From: an uncultured Sphingomonadaceae bacterium
GTDB taxonomy: Bacteria; Pseudomonadota; Alphaproteobacteria; Sphingomonadales; Sphingomonadaceae
Reading direction: 5' to 3'
NCBI GenBank assembly: GCA_937873035.1
Contig: CALMVA010000066.1
Span: 1-32,660, forward strand
DNA length: 32,660 nt
Numbering within the stretch: position 1 is the first letter of the stretch; each line of letters starts with the position of its first letter. Below, in pieces: positions 1 through 7,156 of the stretch. Both the position numbers and the translations under genes were made by a program. The notes under the pieces were generated by a model. That model ran no database searches and was not told the origin of the DNA. It was given only the letters and a program-made list of their open reading frames with translations.

Positions 1-43
1 CCACCATCTTCACACAGCAAGAAGATGTAGTTCGCCTCGAAGA
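1..43. other. Window edge with a small hairpin
   Basis: A perfect 7-bp inverted repeat, CATCTTC (5-11) and GAAGATG (21-27) with a 9-nt loop, lies just beyond the stop of the minus-strand TetR gene. It has no T-run. It could be a weak terminator or the tail of a gene outside the window; neither can be decided from 43 bases. Confidence 0.25.
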
Positions 44-697
44 TCAGTCGGCGAGAATCCCGTTCACCATGCGCGCGGCGATTGCGGAGATTGTGCGGCG
101 GTGCGCGTCGGTCAGGCTTTTCCAGCCAAGGATGCCAAGCGAGACGGGCAGCTCACGCGTGAAGGCCGACAGCGAGGCGACGAGCATCAGCGCGCTGGCG
201 CGGTCTTCCTCAGTGCCGGGCGCGCGAGCGCGGGCATAGGCAACAAGATCGCCCACCAGCACAAGGCCGGGCTGCCAGAGTTCATCATAGAGCAGCGCAA
301 AGCCGGGGCCTTGTTCGCTCATTTCACGCATCACGAAATCAGAGGCGAGGCGCTGTTCTTCGTCCGCTGTGATCGCGCTCACCAATGACGCAAGAATCCG
401 GTCCAGCCAGCCGCGCGCTTCGACCGGCGTAAGTGCACCGCTTTCCACCGCTTCGCGCGCCGCGCTCATCAGGGGCAGCATGAGCCGGCGATAGCCTTCG
501 ACAATGTCGTTGGCACAGGCGCGGTGCAGCCCGTCCTTATTCTCGAAATGATAGGCGATGACCGGCAGCGTCACGCCTGCTTCGCCTGCGATCATGCGCG
601 TGGTGGCCCCGGCAAAGCCCTCACGCGCAAAGCAGCGCATACCCGCGCGCAAAATGCGTGCCGCCGTGGTCGGAGCCGTCTGGTGCACAAGGTCCAT
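44..697 (-). CDS. TetR-family regulator with CerR-type C-terminal domain
   Basis: A 217-residue one-domain-plus-sensor repressor of normal TetR length. An N-terminal helix-turn-helix covers about residues 12-58; the recognition part reads TRMIAGEAGVTLPVIAYHF, followed by the usual NKDGL turn. The C-terminal half, with FVMREMSEQGPGF and LLYDELWQP, resembles the CerR/YbiH (DUF1956) ligand-binding domain. The gene is divergent from the nitroreductase starting at 793, with 95 bp between the two starts, which is the usual arrangement for a TetR repressor controlling itself and its neighbour. The ligand is unknown. Family assignment is good; the target is inferred from position only. Confidence 0.85.
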   Translation of the reverse strand: MDLVHQTAPTTAARILRAGMRCFAREGFAGATTRMIAGEAGVTLPVIAYHFENKDGLHRACANDIVEGYRRLMLPLMSAAREAVESGALTPVEARGWLDRILASLVSAITADEEQRLASDFVMREMSEQGPGFALLYDELWQPGLVLVGDLVAYARARAPGTEEDRASALMLVASLSAFTRELPVSLGILGWKSLTDAHRRTISAIAARMVNGILAD

Positions 698-792
698 GAC
701 GCAGCTTTAGCAGCAAAGACAGTTGCGGCCAGTCTGTTCGATGGGCATTGACGATGCATTCCGCACCAGGCGGGGTCGTGAGAGGAGAGCGC
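698..792. promoter_or_regulatory. Divergent control region, TetR / nitroreductase
   Basis: This short gap must hold both promoters and, probably, the TetR operator. The best dyad visible is AGAC (717-720) to GTCT (732-735) with an overlapping ACAG/CTGT pair, centred near 726. The arms are short, so the operator call is tentative. A clear Shine-Dalgarno sequence, GAGGAGA (782-788), serves the nitroreductase. Confidence 0.35.
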
Positions 793-1494
793 ATGGCAGG
801 GGCAGGCGGATCGCAACCGGGGTTTGACGAGGTTGTTCTTGGACGACGCAGCATCCGGGGCTTCAAGCCCGATGCGGTGCCCAGGGGGCTCATCCGCGAA
901 GTGCTGGAGATCGCGATGCGCGCGCCCTCTTCGCACAATACGCAGCCTTGGAACTTTTATGTCGTCGCGGGCAAGCCGCTCGATCATATTCGTGCGGGAA
1001 ACACCGAACGCAATCTGGCTGGCGTGCCCGATTCGCGTGAGTTTCGCGTTCACAACACAGTCGATGCCGCGCACCGCGAACGCCAGATTGAAGTCGCCAA
1101 GCAGATTTTTGGCGTGATGGGGATTGAGCGGCACGATCAGGAAAAGCGGCAAGACTGGGTTCTGCGCGGTTTTCGGCAGTTTGATGCGCCTGTCTCCATT
1201 GTCGTCACTTATGATCGGACGGCGCTGGGTGGGGACATTGCGCCCTTTGATTGCGGCGCGGTGACCAATGCCCTGGTGAACGCGGCATGGTCACGCGGGC
1301 TCGGCTGCGTCATCAATAGTCAGGGCATCATGCAATCGCCCGTGGTGCGCGAATATGCGGGGATCGCCGACGATCAGGTCATCATGATCTGCATCGCCAT
1401 GGGCTTTCCCGATGCGGCATTTCCCGCCAACGCCGTCGTCTCGAACCGGAAGTCGGTCGATGAGGCGGTGGTGTTCGTTGGGTTCGACGACTAG
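793..1494 (+). CDS. Nitroreductase-family FMN oxidoreductase
   Basis: A 233-residue protein of the nitroreductase fold, expected to be a cytoplasmic homodimer that reduces nitro-aromatics, quinones or similar substrates with NAD(P)H through FMN. The N-terminal FMN signature is present: RRSIRGFKPDAVP, then AMRAPSSHNTQPWNFYVV. The later GAVTNALVNAAWSRGLGCVI stretch matches the second half of the FMN pocket. An upstream ATG at 748 exists, but the start at 793 is preceded by GAGGAGAGCGC at good spacing and brings the protein directly to the conserved domain. The divergent CerR-type repressor is its likely regulator. The substrate cannot be told from sequence. Confidence 0.88.
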   Translation: MAGAGGSQPGFDEVVLGRRSIRGFKPDAVPRGLIREVLEIAMRAPSSHNTQPWNFYVVAGKPLDHIRAGNTERNLAGVPDSREFRVHNTVDAAHRERQIEVAKQIFGVMGIERHDQEKRQDWVLRGFRQFDAPVSIVVTYDRTALGGDIAPFDCGAVTNALVNAAWSRGLGCVINSQGIMQSPVVREYAGIADDQVIMICIAMGFPDAAFPANAVVSNRKSVDEAVVFVGFDD

Positions 1495-1537
1495 GCGGCG
1501 GTTTGCAGCGTCGGACTATCGTTCTGCACTATTATTT

Positions 1538-1656
1538 CCGTTTGCGCTGAGCTTGTCGAAGCGCGGTGCTTTGCTGGGCACCACCCTTGGCGAACAGAAG
1601 AAGGGCAGCCGTTGACCTTCGGTCGCCTTCGGCCCCGGCAGGCTCAGGGCAAACGG
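1538..1656. repeat. REP-like doublet (inverted pair)
   Basis: Two copies of a sphingomonad-type intergenic repeat lie head to head. The left arm at 1538-1564 contains CCGTTTGCGCTGAGCTTGTC; the right arm at 1639-1656 reads CAGGCTCAGGGCAAACGG. The CCGTTTG(c/g)CTGAGC core is inverted between the two, so the RNA could fold into a long-looped stem. The pair sits after the nitroreductase stop and just beyond the stop of the convergent aminotransferase, a typical site for such elements. It may also act as a convergent terminator. Confidence 0.65.
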
Positions 1657-1679
1657 TGCAGATATATAGAGCTTCAGTC

Positions 1680-2807
1680 TTAAAATACCTGCGCAAAGGC
1701 CTTCTCAAGTCGGGCAAGGCTGGCCGGCACGTCCTTCAGCTTATCGAGCCCGAACAGGCCGATACGGAAGCTGCGATAGTCGGCGCCTTCATCCACCATG
1801 AGCGGAACGCCTGCGGCGATCTGAAGGCCAAGGGCGGCAAATTTGCGACCGGCCTGCACCTCTGGGTCGGTCGTGAACGACACGACGACGCCGGGCGCGC
1901 CAAAGCCTTCTGCGGCGACTGAGCGGACGCCGCGCGCGGCCAGCATCGCGCGCACGGCCTTGCCCTGTTCCCATTGGGCCGCGCGCAGCGTTTCAAAACC
2001 GATGGCCTTGGTTTCAAGCATCGCATCGCGAAAGACACGCAAGGCATCGGTCGGCATCGTTGCGTGATAGGCGTGACCGCCGTTCAGATAGGCGTCCATG
2101 ATGGTCAGCCATTTGCCGAGATCGACAGCAAAACTCGTCGATTTGGCCGCGCGGCACTTTTCAATGGCGTCAGTGCGCATCATGACAAGCCCGGCAGACG
2201 GCGGCGCGGACCAGCCTTTTTGCGGGGCGGAAATAAGAATATCGACGCCCGTAGCCGCCATATCCACCCAGATGCAGCCCGATGCGATGCAATCGAGCAC
2301 AAACAGTCCGCCCACCTCATGCACAGCATCCGAAACCGCCTTCAGATATGCATCGGGCAGGATCATGCCGGAGGCGGTTTCAACGTGCGGTGCAAAGACG
2401 ACTTCCGGGCGCGCCGCCCGGATGCGCGCGACAACCTCTTCAATCGGCGCCGGAGCAAAAGGTGCGTCTGCACCATCGCCCTGCCGCTGCGCCTTCATCA
2501 CGATTTCTTCCGACGGAATATCGCCTGTCTCAAAGATCTGCGACCAGCGATAGGAGAAAAAGCCGTTGCGGATCACCATGACCTTGCGGCCCGTGGCGAA
2601 CTGGCGGGCGACGGCTTCCATCGCATAAGTGCCACCACCGGGGATAACGACCGCCGTGTCGGCGGCATAAACCTCGCACAGCGTTGCGTGGATGTCGCGC
2701 ATCACCTGCTGGAACGACTGGCTCATATGGTTGAGCGAGCGGTCGGTGAACACGACCGAAAATTCGAGCAAGCCATTTGGGTCAATATCAGCGCGCAGGC
2801 CGGGCAT
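1680..2807 (-). CDS. Class V PLP aminotransferase (alanine/serine-glyoxylate type)
   Basis: A 375-residue fold-type I PLP enzyme of the class V group that includes alanine-glyoxylate, serine-glyoxylate and 2-aminoethylphosphonate aminotransferases. IPGGGTYAMEAV near residues 55-66 is the phosphate-binding glycine turn. LDCIAS places the PLP-pyridine aspartate at D172, and SAPQKGW places the Schiff-base lysine at K197. An ATG 33 bases upstream exists, but the start at 2807 is chosen because AAAGGAGACG (complement of 2811-2820) is a strong ribosome site at the right distance. The gene stands alone. Amino donor and acceptor are not predictable; alanine or serine with glyoxylate is the family default. 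Confidence 0.85.
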   Translation of the reverse strand: MPGLRADIDPNGLLEFSVVFTDRSLNHMSQSFQQVMRDIHATLCEVYAADTAVVIPGGGTYAMEAVARQFATGRKVMVIRNGFFSYRWSQIFETGDIPSEEIVMKAQRQGDGADAPFAPAPIEEVVARIRAARPEVVFAPHVETASGMILPDAYLKAVSDAVHEVGGLFVLDCIASGCIWVDMAATGVDILISAPQKGWSAPPSAGLVMMRTDAIEKCRAAKSTSFAVDLGKWLTIMDAYLNGGHAYHATMPTDALRVFRDAMLETKAIGFETLRAAQWEQGKAVRAMLAARGVRSVAAEGFGAPGVVVSFTTDPEVQAGRKFAALGLQIAAGVPLMVDEGADYRSFRIGLFGLDKLKDVPASLARLEKAFAQVF

Positions 2808-2881
2808 CAGCGTCTCCTTTGTTGCGCCGACCGATTTCATGAAAAGAAAGGCCAGTCAAACCCATGTCGCGCGGCGTTCCA

Positions 2882-3478
2882 TTATTTCCACGCGAACAAC
2901 AGGTGCCCCGTATCGAGCCGACTGAGCACGCTCTCAAGGTCAGACGCCGAGACAGCAAAGCAGCCTTGACTGCGTCCGATGCGGCCTTGCGTGCGCGCCA
3001 TGGCATCACTGACATAGCTTGCAGCATGGATCACGATCGCGCGTTCTGCGGCGCGGTTATTGTCCGCATCCAGCCCATAAAGCTTGCGTGAACGGCCGTG
3101 CTTGCCGTGATAGGTCGGGCCGGTCAAAAAGCTGCCGCGCGATGAGGCTTCAGAGCCGGGCCGGTTGGAGAAGTTTTGCAGGCGTCCCAGATTGGCGGGG
3201 TCTGATCCACGCCCGTGCGACACCAGCAGCGTCGATGTGCGGCCATTGGCAATGTCGACGAGATGAAAACGCGGCATGGCGGACATCATTCCAAAATCCA
3301 CAATGCCGATGAGATCGCGATTGGCGATGCGTGCGCCATGCGTTTGCAACGCCGCCATAGCCCGCGGGAAAAGCATGGGCTTTTCTGCCGTTCGCACACT
3401 GGCAAAGGCGCGCGGCGCAGCGGTGCCAGCGGCACCGGCCATGGCGGCGCCAAGAAATTTGCGCCTGTTGAATGTCAT
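2882..3478 (-). CDS. Exported L,D-transpeptidase-like protein (YkuD_2 type)
   Basis: A 198-residue protein with a probable twin-arginine signal: NRRKFLGAAMAGAAGTAAPR, ending near AFA. The mature part resembles the murein L,D-transpeptidase catalytic family. It has FGMMSAMPRFHLVDIANG, then VSHGRGSD, and a C-terminal active-site block with IVIHAASY and GRSQGCFAV, where the cysteine is the likely nucleophile. It would act on peptidoglycan peptides in the periplasm. The start was set at 3478 so that the twin arginines fall at residues 5-6. Upstream in-frame ATGs at 3487 and further out are possible, and no strong ribosome site settles it. It is divergent from the universal stress gene. Confidence 0.75.
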   Translation of the reverse strand: MTFNRRKFLGAAMAGAAGTAAPRAFASVRTAEKPMLFPRAMAALQTHGARIANRDLIGIVDFGMMSAMPRFHLVDIANGRTSTLLVSHGRGSDPANLGRLQNFSNRPGSEASSRGSFLTGPTYHGKHGRSRKLYGLDADNNRAAERAIVIHAASYVSDAMARTQGRIGRSQGCFAVSASDLESVLSRLDTGHLLFAWK

Positions 3479-3668
3479 GCGACCCATATCCAAAACTTGT
3501 GTTGGGGCCGACATGGGGAAGCTGGAGCGCGATTTCAAAGGATCACCTCCGCATTGGACGCAATTGATGGCGTGCGGCATCCAAATGCAGGTGGCACAGC
3601 AGGCTATTGAATTTCGCCATGGATCGGTCGATCATCCCTGAACCAAGACCGGACCGGGAGATGAGACC

Positions 3669-4487
3669 ATGAAATCAATTTTGCTCCATACCTTTGACGA
3701 CGCACAGATGGATGCGCGTCTTTCGGTCGCGCTCGATGCCTGCCGGGCACATTCGGCGCATCTGACATTCGTCCACGTCACGCCGTTCCTTGCCTATGTC
3801 GGCTTTGATCCGATGGGGATGGGCGGCGCTTTTGCGAGCAGCGTTGCGGTTGATGCGCTGCGTGAAGGGGAAAATCGTCTGCGCACCCGGCTTGAAGGCC
3901 GCATGGCGAAGGAGGATGTCCAGTGGGATTGGCAGTCTTTCGATGGAGATCCGGCACAAACGCTCGCATCCGCCTCTTCGCTGGCTGATCTTGTTGTGCT
4001 GAGCCAGTCTGGCCCGGCGCGCGGGGGGGGCGAAGCGCCATTGCCGATTGTGGACGATGTTGTCGTCAATGCGGGCTGCGCCGTGCTTGTCGTGCCGACG
4101 GGCGTTGATCGCTATGATCCGACGGCGCCGGTGGTTGCGGGGTGGAATGGTTCTGAACAGGCGGCGCGCGCGCTGCGTGAAGCCCGCTCGGCACTGCGGC
4201 TCGCGGGGATGATCCATCTTGTTTCCGTGGAGGAAGATGGCGACGCTTTTCCCCAGACCGATGCGAGCGCCTATCTCTCGCGCCATGGTATTGCGTCTGA
4301 ACTGCACAGCTTTGATGAGGGCAGTCGCGCGGCCGACGCCATCCTGACGCAAATGGCGGATGACAAGGATGCGGGTGCGATCCTGATCGGGGCCTACGGC
4401 CATTCGCGCCTGCGGGAAACGGTGCTGGGCGGTGTGACGCGGCGCATATTGGCCCAGGCGCGCAAGCCCGTTCTGCTTGGTCGGTAG
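3669..4487 (+). CDS. Universal stress protein, tandem Usp domains
   Basis: A 272-residue cytoplasmic protein with two Usp folds. The first (about 1-140) starts MKSILLHTFDDAQMDARLSVAL. The second (about 150-272) starts VVAGWNGSEQAARALREA. Only the second ends with a recognisable ATP-binding loop, GAYGHSRLRETVLGGVTRRI. The equivalent loop in domain 1 (LSQSGPARGGG) is degenerate, so probably only one domain binds nucleotide. The start follows a GGGAGATGAGACC leader. The RNase gene begins 21 bases after the stop, suggesting co-transcription in a stress-response unit. Confidence 0.88.
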   Translation: MKSILLHTFDDAQMDARLSVALDACRAHSAHLTFVHVTPFLAYVGFDPMGMGGAFASSVAVDALREGENRLRTRLEGRMAKEDVQWDWQSFDGDPAQTLASASSLADLVVLSQSGPARGGGEAPLPIVDDVVVNAGCAVLVVPTGVDRYDPTAPVVAGWNGSEQAARALREARSALRLAGMIHLVSVEEDGDAFPQTDASAYLSRHGIASELHSFDEGSRAADAILTQMADDKDAGAILIGAYGHSRLRETVLGGVTRRILAQARKPVLLGR

Positions 4488-4508
4488 ATGGCGCGCGGGC
4501 GAGCATAG

Positions 4509-6119
4509 ATGACTGAGGGCGTCTCGCTTACCTTTCACGGCGCTGCGCGCACCGTCACGGGCTCCTGCATGGAGTTCGCCTCTGGCGGGCGGCGTCTGCT
4601 CGTTGATTGCGGTCTTTTTCAGGGGTCACGCAGTCTGGAGGCGCTCAACCAGCGGCCATTTGAGTTCAACGCGCGCGAGATTGATGCCGTCATCCTGACG
4701 CACGCGCATATCGATCATAGCGGGCTGTTGCCGCGCCTTGTGAAAGATGGCTTTCACGGAGACATCTGGTGCACGCCCGAAACGTCTGATCTGCTTGAAT
4801 TCATGCTGGCGGATGCCGGGCGTATTCAGGAAAGCGAGGCGACACGGCGCAACCGGCGGCGCGACCGCGCGGGTGAAGAGCCGTTCGTCCCCATTTATAC
4901 TGAAGAAGATGCCATCAAGGCGTGGCGCGCAACACGCGGCGTGGCGCTGGAAGAATGGTTTGAACCCACCCCCGGCTTTCGCGCGCGCTTGTGGAATTCG
5001 GGGCATATTCTGGGGGCGGCGTCGGTTGAGCTTGAGGTGGATGGCGTGCGCATCATGTGCTCTGGCGATGTCGGGCCGGAAAATAAGGCGTTTGAAAAAG
5101 ACCCTGCCGGTCCGGCCGGTTTTGACCATGTGATTTGCGAATCCACTTATGGTGATCGGCAGCGCGTGGCGCTCAGCATCGCCGAGCGGCGCACGTTGCT
5201 GGAGGCGGAAATCCGCACCGCGCTGGCGCGTGGCGGCAATCTTGTCATCCCTGCCTTCGCGCTGGAGCGGACGCAGGAGCTGCTGCTCGACATCGCAACG
5301 CTCTCTGATGAGGGGCGTATTCCCAATGTGCCGGTTTTTGTGGATTCCCCGCTTGCCAACCGCACGACTGGCGTGTTCGCGCGTTATGCGCATGAACTGG
5401 AGGATGTGCGAGATCCCGCGATCTTCGCGCACCCGTCGATCCATTATGTCGATGCGATTGATGATTCGATCCGCCTCAATTCCATGTCTGGCGCGATCAT
5501 CCTTGCCGCGTCGGGAATGTGCGAGGCAGGGCGGATACGACATCACCTGATCCACAATCTGCATCGCCGCGATTCGACGGTGCTTTTCGTAGGCTTTCAG
5601 GCGCAGGGCTCGCTGGGGCGGATCATTCTCGACGGAGCGGAGCGTGTCCGTATTTCAGGCGAGGACATCAATGTTCGTGCGCAGATCAGGCGGATCGACA
5701 GCTATTCAGCACACGCGGACCAGCGCGAATTGCTTGCATGGATCAGCGCACGCGCGGCGATTGCAGGGACGCTGTTTCTCACCCATGGTGAACCCGAAGC
5801 GATTGAGGCTCTGCGTCGTCAATCGCAGTCGCGCGGGCTGGCTGCACATATCGTGACGCCCCAAATTGCGGAGAGCTATGCGCTTGCGGTGGGCGCTTCG
5901 GCCAAGCGCACGCGCACAGGATCACCTGAATTGCAGCGCGCAATCGGGCGGGATTGGCAAAATAGCTATGCCGATTTCGCCGCCAATCTCAAAAAGCAGC
6001 TCGCGCGCATCGCGGATGAAGAGGCGCGCCAGAAGGCGATTGCCGATATGCGTCATATTCTCGATGAATATGCCGCTTTTCGCGATCACAAGAAGAAAGG
6101 GCGCCCGCGCCGACATTGA
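4509..6119 (+). CDS. Metallo-beta-lactamase / beta-CASP RNase (RMMBL)
   Basis: A 536-residue protein of the CPSF73-like beta-CASP nuclease group. Metal motif 2 is HAHIDHSG at residues 65-72 (H65, H67, D69, H70). SGHILGA and SGDVG supply motifs 3 and 4. The beta-CASP insert lies in the middle (VFVDSPLANRTTGVF, AASGMCEAGRIRHHL). The C-terminal RMMBL part carries SAHADQREL (H402, D404) and THGEPEA. Family members cut or trim RNA in the cytoplasm. The last ~70 residues are charged (KKQLARIADEEARQKAI, ending KKKGRPRRH) and may bind RNA. It is probably co-transcribed with the preceding stress protein. The RNA substrate is unknown. Confidence 0.88.
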   Translation: MTEGVSLTFHGAARTVTGSCMEFASGGRRLLVDCGLFQGSRSLEALNQRPFEFNAREIDAVILTHAHIDHSGLLPRLVKDGFHGDIWCTPETSDLLEFMLADAGRIQESEATRRNRRRDRAGEEPFVPIYTEEDAIKAWRATRGVALEEWFEPTPGFRARLWNSGHILGAASVELEVDGVRIMCSGDVGPENKAFEKDPAGPAGFDHVICESTYGDRQRVALSIAERRTLLEAEIRTALARGGNLVIPAFALERTQELLLDIATLSDEGRIPNVPVFVDSPLANRTTGVFARYAHELEDVRDPAIFAHPSIHYVDAIDDSIRLNSMSGAIILAASGMCEAGRIRHHLIHNLHRRDSTVLFVGFQAQGSLGRIILDGAERVRISGEDINVRAQIRRIDSYSAHADQRELLAWISARAAIAGTLFLTHGEPEAIEALRRQSQSRGLAAHIVTPQIAESYALAVGASAKRTRTGSPELQRAIGRDWQNSYADFAANLKKQLARIADEEARQKAIADMRHILDEYAAFRDHKKKGRPRRH

Positions 6120-6123
6120 TCGG

Positions 6124-6164
6124 GCCGGGCCGCTCGCACGTGGCGAGCCGCCCGGCTTAGTTTT
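6124..6164 (+). terminator. Intrinsic terminator after the beta-CASP RNase
   Basis: A 14-bp stem with one mismatch (6124-6137 and 6143-6156) around an ACGTG loop is followed by TTAGTTTT. It lies between two convergent genes, immediately downstream of the RNase stop. Confidence 0.75.
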
Positions 6165-6184
6165 GTGCGGCTCAGCCGCGCTGC

Positions 6185-6991
6185 TCAATCACGGATGTAA
6201 TTGGGCGCGCGCTTTTCAATAAAGGCGCGCATCCCTTCTGCCATATTGGGGCTGGCGGCGGTCATCAGTTGATTGCGGTTTTCAATGGCCATCGCGGCTT
6301 CAAGGCTGGGTGCATCGACCGAGAGCGACAGCCCTTCCTTCGTCATGCGCAGGCCCATGGGCGATGTGGCGAGCATTTCCTGCGCCAGTGCTTCAGCGGA
6401 CGCTTCCAGTTGATCTTCCGCCACCACTTCCGAGACGAGGCCCGTCGCCAGCGCGCGTTGCGCGTTGATGAAGCGCCCGGTGAGCATCAATTCAGCAGCG
6501 ATGGAAGTGCCCACCGCGCGGGGCAGAAAGTAGCTGACGCCCATATCGCAGGCGGAAAGGCCGATCTTGATGAAGGCGGCGTTCATTCGTGCGCTCTCGC
6601 TTGCGATGCGCACATCGGATGCGAGCGCAAAGGCAAAGCCGCCGCCAGACGCCGCGCCATGCACCGCCGCGATAATAGGCTGCGGGCACCGCCGCATCTT
6701 TACATAAACATCGGCCAGAAATCCCTGAAAACCAAAGCCGCCGCCAAAGGGCACCGGCTCTTCGCGGCCAGCCGCTTCCTTGATGTCGAGCCCTGCGCAA
6801 AAGGCGCGGCCCGCGCCCCGCATCACCACCACACGCACCGAACGATCATGGTAGAGCTTGCCGAAATAGTCATTCAGCTCATGCACCATCTGGAGCGAGA
6901 TCGCGTTGAGCGCATCCGGGCGGTTGAGCATCAGCCAGTCGGCATCGCCGCGCTTTTCAATCGTGATTGTCTGATAGGGTGTGCCCGTCAT
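6185..6991 (-). CDS. Enoyl-CoA hydratase/isomerase (crotonase) family protein
   Basis: A 268-residue crotonase-fold protein, normally a trimer or hexamer acting on acyl-CoA thioesters. Both oxyanion-hole segments are present: GAGRAFCAGLDIKEA and HGAASGGGFAFAL. The two glutamates of classical enoyl-CoA hydratases are not at their usual places. Instead there is an aspartate in SACDMGVSYFLPR, a pattern shared with isomerase-like members such as PaaG, so it may be an isomerase or another crotonase activity rather than a true hydratase. The start at 6991 is preceded by GGAGAGAGGCGAG; an in-frame extension to 7060 has no such site. It lies downstream of the autotransporter but is separated from it by a strong terminator. 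Confidence 0.85.
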   Translation of the reverse strand: MTGTPYQTITIEKRGDADWLMLNRPDALNAISLQMVHELNDYFGKLYHDRSVRVVVMRGAGRAFCAGLDIKEAAGREEPVPFGGGFGFQGFLADVYVKMRRCPQPIIAAVHGAASGGGFAFALASDVRIASESARMNAAFIKIGLSACDMGVSYFLPRAVGTSIAAELMLTGRFINAQRALATGLVSEVVAEDQLEASAEALAQEMLATSPMGLRMTKEGLSLSVDAPSLEAAMAIENRNQLMTAASPNMAEGMRAFIEKRAPNYIRD

Positions 6992-7093
6992 CTCGCCTCT
7001 CTCCAGTTCGTGCATTTGTGTCGATTGCTTTTTGCGCATCCATGCGTGCTTGGCAATCAATGCTATCCGGGAAGGGCAAAAGTGCGCGCGGGC

Positions 7094-7132
7094 AAAAAAA
7101 AGGGTGTGGCTGCAACAAACGCAGCCACACCC
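7094..7132 (-). terminator. Strong intrinsic terminator of the autotransporter gene
   Basis: A perfect 12-bp stem, 7102-7113 and 7121-7132, with a 7-nt loop. On the minus strand it is followed by eight T residues (complement of 7094-7101). It starts 25 bases after the autotransporter stop and insulates the crotonase gene from it. Confidence 0.92.
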
Positions 7133-7156
7133 TGTCAGTTCTCACCTACTTGGTTG

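Noticed and set aside
592..1152. 186-residue minus-strand frame across the TetR/nitroreductase gap
   Set aside because: It overlaps both well-supported genes and their shared promoter region and has no domain.
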